Assembly (NCBI GenBank): GCA_046566095.1
Contig: JBKHXI010000045.1
Coordinates: 1-7,445 of the forward strand
Length of the DNA stretch: 7,445 nt
Reading direction: 5' to 3'
DNA from: CAMPJU01 sp046566095
GTDB taxonomy: Bacteria; Pseudomonadota; Gammaproteobacteria; Xanthomonadales; Xanthomonadaceae
The notes beneath the pieces are model-generated. The model searched no databases. It was given only the letters and a program-made list of their open reading frames with translations, and was not told the DNA's origin. This document shows positions 1 through 6,428 of the stretch, piece after piece; the stretch's first letter is position 1, and every line of letters begins with the position of its first letter. A program made the translations under genes and the position numbers.

Positions 1-1348
1 CCATCATGGCGCCGTCGCCGTGGATGTCGAAGGGGCCGCGGGCCTCGACCCGGCGCATGCCCTCCTCCTTGACGTTGCCGGCGACGATGCCGGAGAAGGC
101 GCGGCGCAGGTCGGCCGCCAGGTCGCAGGCGGCGCGGCCGGGGTGCAGGTCGAGCGCGGCCATGGCCTCGTGGGTAGGGTCGAAGCGCTGCTGGAAGGCC
201 AGCGGCACGTGCAGCGACCAGTTGAAGAAGAACGAATCGCGGACCTTGAGCCGGTGTTCGCGCACCCGCCGGATCCCGGCCGCCATCAGCTGGCCCACGG
301 TTTCCGGGTCGTCGATCACGATCTGGTAGCGCTCGGCCGCGGCGTCGCCCAGGGTCAGGCGGATGAAGCGGTCGATCTGCTCGAAGTACGGGGCGGCGGC
401 GGTGGGGCCGCTGAACACCAGCGGGAACGGCAGGTGGCGGTTCTCCTCGCGCAGCAGGATGCCGAGCAGGTACAGGATCTCCTCGGCGGTGCCGACGCCG
501 CCGGGGAACACCACGAAGCCGTGGCCGATGCGCACGAACGCCTCCAGCCGCTTCTCGATGTCCGGCATGATCACCAGGTTGTTGACGATCGGGTTCGGCG
601 ACTCGGCGGCGATGATCCCCGGCTCGGTCACGCCGATGTAGCGCACGTTGCGCTGGCGCTGCTTGGCGTGGGCGATGGTGGCGCCCTTCATCGGCCCCTT
701 CATCGCGCCCGGGCCGCAGCCGGTGCAGATGTCCAGGCCGCGCAGGCCGAGGCTGTAGCCGACCTCCTTGGTGTACAGGTATTCGTCGCGGCTGATCGAG
801 TGGCCGCCCCAGCACACCACCAGGTTCGGATCGGTGCGCTTGAGGATGCGGGCGTTGCGCAGCAGGCCGAATACCGCGTCGGTGATGCCGGCGGAGGTGG
901 CCAGGTCCTCGGCCGCCGCCTCGTCGCCCAGCTCGATCGCGGTCCAGGCCAGGTCGCGGACCACCGCGAACAGCAGTTCGGCCACGCCGCGGATGATCTG
1001 GCCGTCGACGAAGGCGATCGCCGGCGCGTTCTTCAGGTCGATCTGCAGGCCGCGGTCGTGCTGCTCGACCTGGATGTCGAAGTGCGGGTACAGCTCCTGG
1101 GCGGCGCGCGGGTCGTCGGAGGTGGCGCCGCTGGTCAGCACCGCCAGCGCGCAGCGGCGCAGCAGGTCGTGCATGCCGCCGGCCGAGGCGTCGCGCAGGC
1201 GCGCGACCTCGCGCTTGGAGAGGATGTCCAGCGCGCCGACGCCGCGCGGGTAGATGCTGGCGTCGACCGTGGGCAGGGTGGCGCCGCGCGTGGGGCGGGC
1301 CGTGCCGGGAGTTTCGGTGGCGGCGTCTTCGGGGATGGTTTCGTCCAT
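1..1348 (-). CDS. ppnN: Pyrimidine/purine nucleotide 5'-monophosphate nucleosidase PpnN (LOG/YgdH family), C-terminus missing
   Basis: PpnN hydrolyses the N-glycosidic bond of nucleoside monophosphates to give a free base and ribose 5-phosphate. It is a cytosolic purine/pyrimidine salvage enzyme, and in E. coli it is controlled by (p)ppGpp (family knowledge). The frame is open from ATG at 1346-1348 to the left edge: 449 codons with no stop. Visible motifs, in order: CWGGHSI (W180-I185), the TGCGPGAM segment (209-216), TEPGIIAAE (241-249), PDIEKRLEAFV (262-272), and the LOG signature PGGVGTAEE (282-290). Near the edge, the RRAFSGIVAGNVKE segment is typical of the YgdH/PpnN C-terminal domain and absent from short LOG-type cytokinin-activating enzymes. 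From memory of E. coli YgdH, about 35 residues lie beyond the window. There is no clear Shine-Dalgarno before the ATG; a -10-like TAAAGT sits 6 nt upstream, so the mRNA may be leaderless. The identification is secure. Confidence 0.95.
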   Translation of the reverse strand, partial: MDETIPEDAATETPGTARPTRGATLPTVDASIYPRGVGALDILSKREVARLRDASAGGMHDLLRRCALAVLTSGATSDDPRAAQELYPHFDIQVEQHDRGLQIDLKNAPAIAFVDGQIIRGVAELLFAVVRDLAWTAIELGDEAAAEDLATSAGITDAVFGLLRNARILKRTDPNLVVCWGGHSISRDEYLYTKEVGYSLGLRGLDICTGCGPGAMKGPMKGATIAHAKQRQRNVRYIGVTEPGIIAAESPNPIVNNLVIMPDIEKRLEAFVRIGHGFVVFPGGVGTAEEILYLLGILLREENRHLPFPLVFSGPTAAAPYFEQIDRFIRLTLGDAAAERYQIVIDDPETVGQLMAAGIRRVREHRLKVRDSFFFNWSLHVPLAFQQRFDPTHEAMAALDLHPGRAACDLAADLRRAFSGIVAGNVKEEGMRRVEARGPFDIHGDGAMM

Positions 1349-1360
1349 GGCGGGACTTTA
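1349..1360 (-). promoter_or_regulatory. Candidate -10 box for a leaderless ppnN transcript
   Basis: Read on the minus strand, TAAAGT (plus 1355-1360) matches four of six positions of TATAAT. It is followed by only six bases (CCCGCC) before the ppnN ATG. A start 6-7 nt after the -10 would fall on the A of the ATG, giving mRNA without a 5' leader, which fits the absence of any AGGAG-like sequence here. No convincing -35 is seen, so this is a weak call. Confidence 0.3.
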
Positions 1361-1431
1361 GCGCACGGGAGGGATGGCGCGGGATCGCGCGGGCGGGAAT
1401 CCGGGATCGGGCGGCCTGTGCGGGGTCGCGG

Positions 1432-1457
1432 GGATCGCGCCCAAGGGGCGCTCCTGC
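1432..1457 (-). repeat. REP-like palindromic element (head GCAGGAG, GCGCCC/GGGCGC stem)
   Basis: On the minus strand the element reads head GCAGGAG, then GCGCCC-CTT-GGGCGC (a perfect 6-bp stem at 1437-1442 and 1446-1451 with a 3-nt loop), then a GATCC tail. The order head, stem, loop, stem, GA(T/C)CC is the same as in the two repeats at 5574-5669, although the stem bases differ. It is best read as a dispersed extragenic palindrome of the type abundant in Xanthomonadaceae and Pseudomonas. It lies in the gap between the 3' end of the oar-like gene and the 5' end of ppnN. A separate 10-bp direct repeat, GGGATCGCGC, occurs at 1381-1390 and 1431-1440; the second copy overlaps the element's tail. 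Confidence 0.55.
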
Positions 1458-1496
1458 GGGCGGCGGCGCGGGGCTTGGCCACGAGGGCCCCGGAAT

Positions 1497-1526
1497 GGAA
1501 ACGGCCGGGGACACCCGGCCGTTTCC
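1497..1526 (-). terminator. Hairpin terminator after the Oar-like receptor gene
   Basis: A perfect 13-bp inverted repeat, GGAAACGGCCGGG (1497-1509) and CCCGGCCGTTTCC (1514-1526), encloses a 4-nt loop. It begins 23 nt beyond the stop codon of the oar-like gene. The stem has A-rich and T-rich ends (GGAAAC/GTTTCC) around a GC core, but no long U tract follows on either strand. Its position directly after the receptor stop and its symmetry make it the probable end of that transcript. It could also work on the opposite strand, where no gene ends. Confidence 0.75.
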
Positions 1527-1549
1527 TGGACTGCGGACCGCCGCTGCGG

Positions 1550-4500
1550 TCAGAACTTGTAGCGGAAGCCCAGCTGCACGGCCCAGCGGCTCTCGCCGCG
1601 GTTGTCGCGCAGGGTGACGTCGCGGATGTTGGCCTCGTTGAAGCTGTAGCGGTACTTGCCGGTCGCCCGATCGACGCCTTCGAAGGTCGCGATGCCCTTG
1701 CCGAACGGGAAGCCGATTTCCTCGATCCGGCCCCAGTCCTTGTTGAGCAGGTTGCCGAAGTTGAGGATGTCCAGCCAGATTTCCGACTTGTGGCCGCTGA
1801 AGAAGCCCGGCAGCTGCTGGGAGAAGCGCAGGTCCACGTTATGCACGAACGACGAGCGCTCGCCGTTGGCCCGGGCCACGCCACCGCGGTACCGGGCCAG
1901 CCCCGGGTTGCGGGCGAGGTAGTTGAAGAAGGCCTGCTCCATCGCCGCGCCGCCGGTGAAGATGACGTCGCCCGGGTTCGCCGGCACGAAGAGCAGGTCG
2001 TTCGTGCGGCCGTCGCCGTTGGCGTCGTTGATGAACGAGTAGCTGAAGGGCCGCCCCGAACGGCCTTCGTAGATCAGGCCGATCGAGGTCTTGTTGTCGC
2101 CGAACAGCTCCATCTGGTAGTTGAGCGTGCCCAGGATACGGTCGCGGATCGCATAGGCCGAGTTCGCGGACAGCTCCTCGTTGGGATTGAGCCGGAATGC
2201 GTTGCCCCAGTTGGAGATCGCCTGCGAGCTGGTCAGCGGGTTGACCTCGGTAGCGTGGGTGTAGGTGTAGTTCAGGCCCCAGCCCCAGGTGTCGAGCAGC
2301 GGCTTGTTCAAGCCCAGGGTCAGCTGCTCGCCGCGGCCCTTGTTGGTCGGCCGCAGCACGGTGACGTCGGTGAAGCGACGGTCGCGATTGCCGCGGGCGT
2401 TGGCCGAACCGCTGTTGAAGCTGCCGGTGGAGCTGGCGAAGGGATTGCCCCAGTAGAACAGGCGGCCGTCGGGGCCGAAGTAGCTCGGCGCGCCGAGGTT
2501 GAGGTTCTCGTAGTACAGGCCTTCCTCGACGCTGGTCAGCAGCAGCTCGGCCGAGGCGACGGTGCCCCACCACGGCAGCTGGTGCTCGAACGCCAGGTTG
2601 GCCTTCCACACGGCCGGCTGCTTGAGGTCCGGGTCGATCAGGTCGAGCGGACCGCCGCTGCCCTGGCCCGGCTGCAGGCGGGTGCCCGGCTGGTTGTCCG
2701 GGTCCGGGCTGAACACGATGCCGGTGCCGCTGGAGGAGAAGAACTCGCCGAGGGTGATGCCGCCGTTGTTCTGGAACGGATTGGCCAGCCAGACGTTGGC
2801 CGCCGCGCCGGAAAACAGGCCAACACCGCCGCGCAGCTGGGTCGGGCGTTCGCTGTCGAAGGTGTAGTTGAAGCCGAAGCGCGGCTGCAGCAGCTCGTTG
2901 CCGTCGATGGTGTTGGTGTTGTCGTAGCCGAAGATCGCCGAGGCTTCCGGGTTCGCCGGCGGCCGGTCGTCGATCATCGGCGTGTCCAGGCGCAGGCCGT
3001 AGGTCAGCGTCAGGTTGTTGGTGACCATCCAGGTGTCCTGGACGAACAGGCCGAGGTTGCCCAGCTCGAAGGCGGCGGCGATCGAGTCGATGTTGCCGTC
3101 GATCGGGTAGCGCACGTTGAATCGGCTCGGCCGCCCCGCACGGTAGTTGTCCAGGCCGGTGAACTGGTACACGCCGAACTGGTCGCGGCCGAACAGGTTG
3201 TAGACGTCGGTCAGCTGGTACTCGGCGCCGAACTTGATCTCGTGGTCGCCGACGAACAGCATGCCGGCGCCGAACAGGTTGGTGTTCTCGGTCTCCAGGA
3301 TGTTGATGTGACGGAACTGCTCGGCGCCGATGAAGATCGAGTCCGCGCCGCTGCAGGAGCTGGAGTTCAGGCAGATCTGGATCTGCGGCAGCCGCGAGTT
3401 GAGGTTCCACAGCGAGCTGGTGGTGTTGCGGCCGATCTTGAACTCGGTCGAGAAGTTCGGGGTCCAGTCGCTGAACAGCTGGGCGACGGCGCCCTCGTAT
3501 TCCTTGACGTTGGCGTGCCAGAAGCTGGACAGCGACAGGCTGCGCGCGCCGATGTTGCGCAGGAACGGCTCGGTCTGCTCGGACTTGTTGTAGCGCAGGT
3601 AGGCGCGGTGGTTGTCGCTGATGTTCCAGTCGATCTTGGCCAGGATGTCCTCGATCTCGAACACCAGCTCGCCCGGCAGGGCGAAGTCGCCGGCGTCGAA
3701 GCCCCAGACGTCGCGGGAGATCCGGCGCGCCTCGTCGATCTGCGCCTGGGTGATGCCGGCCGGCAGGGTGCTCGGGGCGCCCAGGGTCCGCTCGAACTTC
3801 TCGTATGCCAGGAAGAAGAACAGGCGGTCCTTGAGGATCGGGCCGCCGAGGGTGAAGCCGTAGGTCTGCTCTTCCTTCGGGGGCGAGAAGAACGAGCCGG
3901 GGATGGCGTCGTCGCGCGCCCAGTCGCCGTCGCGGTACAGCCCGAACACAGTACCGGAGAACTTGTTGGTGCCCGACTTGGTGACCGCGTCGACGTTGGC
4001 GCCGGTGTAGCCGGCCTGGGTCACGTCGTAGTTGGCCAGCGAGATGTTCAGTTCCTGGATCGCGTCGATCGAGATCGGCTGGCGGGCGGTGGGCAGGTTG
4101 TTGCTCTCCAGGCCGAAGGCGTCGTTGACGGTGACGCCGTCGACGCGGATGTTGTTGAAGCGGGTGTTCTGGCCGCCGGCGGAGATCTCGCCGCGCTCCT
4201 TGTCGGTCTGCGCGATGCGCGGATCCAGGCGCATGTAGTCCTGGATGTTGCGCTGGATCGAGGGCAGCTGGTCGATCTGGTCGCGGGTGACCAGGGTGCC
4301 GGCACCCATCTTCTCCGAATCGAACACCAGCGGCAGGCGGGTGCCGGTGGCGACCACGCGGTCGAGGGTGGCCACGTCGTCCACCAGCGCGACGTCGACC
4401 TGCGACACCTGGTCCAGGCCCAGGAACACGTTGTCGCGGCTGCTGGCGCCCTCACCCGGCTTGGTCACGGTGATGGTGTATGGACCGCCGACGCGCAGGC

Positions 4501-4726
4501 CGCGGGCGTTGTAGCGGCCGCTGGCGTCGGTGACCGCGCGGCTGACCGTGCCCGACTCGGTGTGGACGATGGTCACTTCCGCGCCCGCGACCGGCTGTCC
4601 GTCGGCGCCGACGACCTGGCCGCCGATGCCGGCGGAGGTGCTCTGCGCGAACGCGCTGGCGGTGGTGAGGGCGGCAAGCAGGCCGATCGTGAGCCTGGAC
4701 ATGCGGAGGCGGCTGGAACGGGTCAT
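1550..4726 (-). CDS. Oar-like TonB-dependent outer-membrane receptor with N-terminal carboxypeptidase-regulatory-like domain
   Basis: This is a 1058-residue outer-membrane beta-barrel protein powered through TonB. A signal peptide with a basic start and hydrophobic core ends at AFA (25-27), with probable cleavage before Q28. Next comes a CarboxypepD_reg-like Ig fold (about 33-115, with the DASGRY motif at 67-72), a TonB-box-like TLDRVVATG (120-128), then a plug domain (about 129-260) containing the GGQNTRFNNIRVDG and GANVDAVTKSGTN segments, and a long barrel ending in the aromatic terminus GFRYKF that the BAM machinery recognises. A Cys pair in CLNSSSC (about residues 450-457) may form a disulfide in a surface loop. 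This architecture is that of the Oar family (OmpA-related; in Myxococcus Oar is linked to development and protease secretion). The substrate here is unknown. The chosen start has GAGG (4736-4739) 9 nt upstream; the internal Met9 lacks a comparable site. The gene appears monocistronic, with its own terminator at 1497-1526. Confidence 0.93.
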   Translation of the reverse strand: MTRSSRLRMSRLTIGLLAALTTASAFAQSTSAGIGGQVVGADGQPVAGAEVTIVHTESGTVSRAVTDASGRYNARGLRVGGPYTITVTKPGEGASSRDNVFLGLDQVSQVDVALVDDVATLDRVVATGTRLPLVFDSEKMGAGTLVTRDQIDQLPSIQRNIQDYMRLDPRIAQTDKERGEISAGGQNTRFNNIRVDGVTVNDAFGLESNNLPTARQPISIDAIQELNISLANYDVTQAGYTGANVDAVTKSGTNKFSGTVFGLYRDGDWARDDAIPGSFFSPPKEEQTYGFTLGGPILKDRLFFFLAYEKFERTLGAPSTLPAGITQAQIDEARRISRDVWGFDAGDFALPGELVFEIEDILAKIDWNISDNHRAYLRYNKSEQTEPFLRNIGARSLSLSSFWHANVKEYEGAVAQLFSDWTPNFSTEFKIGRNTTSSLWNLNSRLPQIQICLNSSSCSGADSIFIGAEQFRHINILETENTNLFGAGMLFVGDHEIKFGAEYQLTDVYNLFGRDQFGVYQFTGLDNYRAGRPSRFNVRYPIDGNIDSIAAAFELGNLGLFVQDTWMVTNNLTLTYGLRLDTPMIDDRPPANPEASAIFGYDNTNTIDGNELLQPRFGFNYTFDSERPTQLRGGVGLFSGAAANVWLANPFQNNGGITLGEFFSSSGTGIVFSPDPDNQPGTRLQPGQGSGGPLDLIDPDLKQPAVWKANLAFEHQLPWWGTVASAELLLTSVEEGLYYENLNLGAPSYFGPDGRLFYWGNPFASSTGSFNSGSANARGNRDRRFTDVTVLRPTNKGRGEQLTLGLNKPLLDTWGWGLNYTYTHATEVNPLTSSQAISNWGNAFRLNPNEELSANSAYAIRDRILGTLNYQMELFGDNKTSIGLIYEGRSGRPFSYSFINDANGDGRTNDLLFVPANPGDVIFTGGAAMEQAFFNYLARNPGLARYRGGVARANGERSSFVHNVDLRFSQQLPGFFSGHKSEIWLDILNFGNLLNKDWGRIEEIGFPFGKGIATFEGVDRATGKYRYSFNEANIRDVTLRDNRGESRWAVQLGFRYKF

Positions 4727-4854
4727 GGCGTAGGGCCTCGTGGCAGGAAACGGTGTGCGCCGGCGGCGCGGTTCTGGAACACGCGTGGTGCTCGCAGGCG
4801 TGGCGAAGACGTGACTCGGGTTCCCCAGCCCGGCCGGCGTGGGACAGCCGTCGG

Positions 4855-4872
4855 GTTAACGTCAGTTTAACA
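4855..4872 (-). promoter_or_regulatory. Candidate extended -10 promoter and GTTAAC repeat for the Oar-like gene
   Basis: On the minus strand, TGT followed by TAAACT (4872 down to 4864) fits an extended -10 (TGn plus four of six TATAAT bases). It would place the start near 4857 and give a leader of about 130 nt. The same AT-rich island holds GTTAAC (4855-4860, palindromic) and GTTTAAC (4865-4871), so an operator made of GTTAAC-like half-sites is an alternative or additional reading. It is the most AT-rich stretch of an otherwise very GC-rich 203-bp gap between yhgN and the oar-like gene. I see nothing else convincing in 4741-4850. Confidence 0.35.
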
Positions 4873-4879
4873 GCCTAGG

Positions 4880-4907
4880 CAGTGCGGATGACAGTGTCGT
4901 GACAGTG
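4880..4907. promoter_or_regulatory. Phased CAGTG direct repeats upstream of the Oar-like gene (candidate regulator site)
   Basis: TGACAGTG occurs twice, at 4889-4896 and 4900-4907, exactly 11 bp apart. A third CAGTG lies at 4880-4884, 12 bp from the CAGTG of the next copy. The spacing is about one helical turn, so all copies would face the same side of the DNA. The junction of the two full copies also forms an inverted repeat, TGTC-GT-GACA (4895-4904). If the extended -10 at 4864-4872 is correct, these repeats sit about 25 to 50 bp upstream of the transcription start, a position used by activators. The regulator cannot be named from the sequence. Confidence 0.4.
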
Positions 4908-4929
4908 GCGTGATGGCGTCAAGGCCGTC

Positions 4930-5529
4930 TCACGCACCCGGGAGACCGGCCAGATAACCGGCCAGCCCGTCCAGGAACATCTGCACCGAAATGGCCACCA
5001 GCAGCATCCCCATCAGCCGTTCGATCGCGGTCAGCGCGCGCGGCCCCAGCCACTTGTACAGGTAGGTGGCCGAGAACAGGATCGCCGCGGTCGCCGCCCA
5101 GGCGATCAGCAGGGCCAGGCTCCACTCCCCCAGCCGGGCCGGCTCGCTGCTGCCCATCAGCATCACTGCGGCCATGCCCGAGGGACCGGCGACCATCGGG
5201 ATCGCCAGCGGCACGATGAAGGGCTCGCCGTCCGGGATCTCGCCCATCAGGCCCTCCGGCGGCGGGAAGATCATGCGGATGCCGATCAGGAACAGGACGA
5301 TCCCGCCGGCGATCGACACCGACTCCTGGCGCAGGTGCATGGCTTCCAGCGCGTACTTGCCGGCCCACAGGAAGCCCATCAGCACGCCCAGGGCGATCAG
5401 CAGTTCGCGCGCGACCACGATCCGCTGCCGCCGCGGCGGCAGCCGCCGCAGGATGCTCAGGAACACCGGGATGTTGCCCAGCGGATCCAGGATCAGGAAC
5501 AGCAGCAGGGCAGCGGAGGCGATGGTCAT
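4930..5529 (-). CDS. yhgN: YhgN-like MarC-family integral membrane protein
   Basis: This 199-residue inner-membrane protein belongs to the MarC family (formerly UPF0056, grouped with NAAT amino-acid transporters). Six hydrophobic segments can be read at about 3-24, 42-61, 71-88, 104-126, 137-160 and 172-195. The family motif DPLGNIP (15-21) appears in the first, and a related FIVPLAIPMVAGP (104-116) in the fourth, consistent with a duplicated three-helix fold. The REL (41-43), MIFP (86-89) and QMFLDG (near 182-187) segments resemble E. coli YhgN as I recall it, and the length is normal. The transported substrate is not established: despite the name, MarC is not shown to cause multidrug resistance. 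The start aligns with the expected family N-terminus, but no good Shine-Dalgarno precedes it. It lies 135 bp downstream of the SDR gene, with a repeat pair between them, so read-through from grxD or a local promoter are both possible. Confidence 0.93.
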   Translation of the reverse strand: MTIASAALLLFLILDPLGNIPVFLSILRRLPPRRQRIVVARELLIALGVLMGFLWAGKYALEAMHLRQESVSIAGGIVLFLIGIRMIFPPPEGLMGEIPDGEPFIVPLAIPMVAGPSGMAAVMLMGSSEPARLGEWSLALLIAWAATAAILFSATYLYKWLGPRALTAIERLMGMLLVAISVQMFLDGLAGYLAGLPGA

Positions 5530-5571
5530 GGAAGACGGATCATCTGGAAACGGACGGCCCGGACATCCCCC

Positions 5572-5577
5572 ATTGTA
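5572..5577 (-). promoter_or_regulatory. Candidate -10 box for yhgN at the repeat edge
   Basis: On the minus strand, CTCCTACAATGG contains TACAAT (five of six TATAAT positions). The TACA comes from the end of the REP-like repeat and the AT from the flanking sequence. A start about 7 nt downstream would give a leader near 36 nt for yhgN. No matching -35 is seen 16-18 nt upstream, so this stays tentative. Confidence 0.3.
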
Positions 5578-5669
5578 GGAGGGGCTTCAGCCCCGACCCG
5601 CGGCTCCTGCAGAAATGCGGGGGTCGCGGCTGAAGCCTGTCCTGAGCCTGCCGAAGGGCCGCTCCTACA
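5574..5669. repeat. Inverted pair of REP-like palindromes, one arm with a 20-bp insertion
   Basis: The left element (5574-5598, plus) reads TGTAGGAG, then GGGGC-TTCA-GCCCC, then GACC. The right element, read on the minus strand from 5669 to 5622, starts TGTAGGAGCGGC and ends GGCTTCAGCCGCGACC, with CCTTCGGCAGGCTCAGGACA between. The inserted 20 bp (5638-5657 on plus) is flanked by GCC on both sides. The two elements face each other, forming a large dyad of the kind seen in paired REP units. The spacer holds a shorter related head, GCAGGAGCCGCGG, on the minus strand (about 5600-5611). The pair fills most of the gap between the SDR gene and yhgN, and its right edge overlaps the SDR stop codon. 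In RNA it would fold strongly and could limit read-through or protect the upstream mRNA. Confidence 0.75.
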
Positions 5670-6426
5670 GGAGCGCGGGTCCTGGGGCGTGGATGCGGCC
5701 GCGGTGGGCGGCGCCGGCGGGGGACAGCAGCTCGACGCAGGCGCCGGCGTAGGCGGCCGGGTCGCGGGCGATGCGGTCGTCCTCCTCGACGAAGGCGCGG
5801 GCGCGCAGGGCGGTGCGCATCGGACCGGGGCGCAGACCGGACACCCGCACCGGGGTCTTGGCCAGTTCCGCATGCCACATCGGCACCAGTCCGGCCAGCG
5901 CGTGCTGGGCCAGGCCGTAGCCGCCCCAGAAGGCGTTGGCGTAGCGCGCCGGATCGTCCAGGGTGAACACCAGCGCGGAATCCGGCGCGCGCCGCAGCAG
6001 CGGCAGGCAGGCCTGCGACATCCAGACCGGCGCGGTCAGGTCGACGTGGATGGCGCGCGCCAGCGCTGCCGGATCGGTCTGCTCCAGCGGCGTCAGGCCG
6101 CGGAACTCGGCGGCGCAGTGCAGCAGGCCGTCGAGCCGGCCCAGCTCCCGGTCGATGCGGGTGGCCAGCGCCAGGTGGTCGTCGGGCGAGGCGCCCTCCA
6201 GGTCGAACGGATACAGCAGCGGCTCGGCGCCGGCCGCGGCCACCGCGTCGTAGACCCGGTTCAACTTCGCCGGCCTGCGCCCGAGCAGGATGACCGTGGC
6301 GCCGGCGCGGGCGCAGGCGACCGCGGCCGCGCTGCCGAGACCGCCGTGGGCGCCGGCGACCAGCACCACGCGCCCGTCCAGCGCGCCCGGCTCCGCGTCG
6401 CCGACCGGCCCCCGCGGCGCGGCCAC
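5665..6426 (-). CDS. YciK-like short-chain dehydrogenase/reductase (SDR) with degenerate active site
   Basis: This 253-residue protein has the SDR Rossmann fold. The nucleotide-binding loop is AGAHGGLG (24-31), a variant of TGxxxGxG, followed by GRR (49-51), where the arginines suggest an NADP preference. HCAA (103-106) replaces NNAG, and the RPGPMRTA segment (199-206) is the usual region after the active site. Aligned by eye to E. coli YciK from memory, the tetrad Asn-Ser-Tyr-Lys becomes Asp129-Asp157-Tyr170-Gln174, so only Tyr remains. It may bind nucleotide without normal dehydrogenase chemistry; the substrate is unknown. The chosen start is GTG at 6424-6426: it lies 2 nt after the grxD stop, has AAGG 7 nt upstream inside grxD, and gives a correctly placed N-terminus. 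The frame stays open far upstream, but only as antisense to sodB and overlap of grxD. The TAG stop lies within the repeat at 5574-5669. Confidence 0.85.
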   Translation of the reverse strand: MAAPRGPVGDAEPGALDGRVVLVAGAHGGLGSAAAVACARAGATVILLGRRPAKLNRVYDAVAAAGAEPLLYPFDLEGASPDDHLALATRIDRELGRLDGLLHCAAEFRGLTPLEQTDPAALARAIHVDLTAPVWMSQACLPLLRRAPDSALVFTLDDPARYANAFWGGYGLAQHALAGLVPMWHAELAKTPVRVSGLRPGPMRTALRARAFVEEDDRIARDPAAYAGACVELLSPAGAAHRGRIHAPGPALL

Positions 6427-6428
6427 GC

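Noticed and set aside
20..4870. A 1616-codon plus-strand open frame running antisense to ppnN, the intergenic gap and the Oar-like gene
   Set aside because: It is a by-product of high GC: the translation is low-complexity (Val/Ala/Gly/Asp/Gln/Arg-rich), has no recognisable domain, crosses two genes with clear family identity on the other strand, and lacks a convincing ribosome-binding site.
4909..4932. A terminator directly after yhgN
   Set aside because: The sequence after the stop shows no stable hairpin and no T-run; if a terminator exists it is not intrinsic in form.
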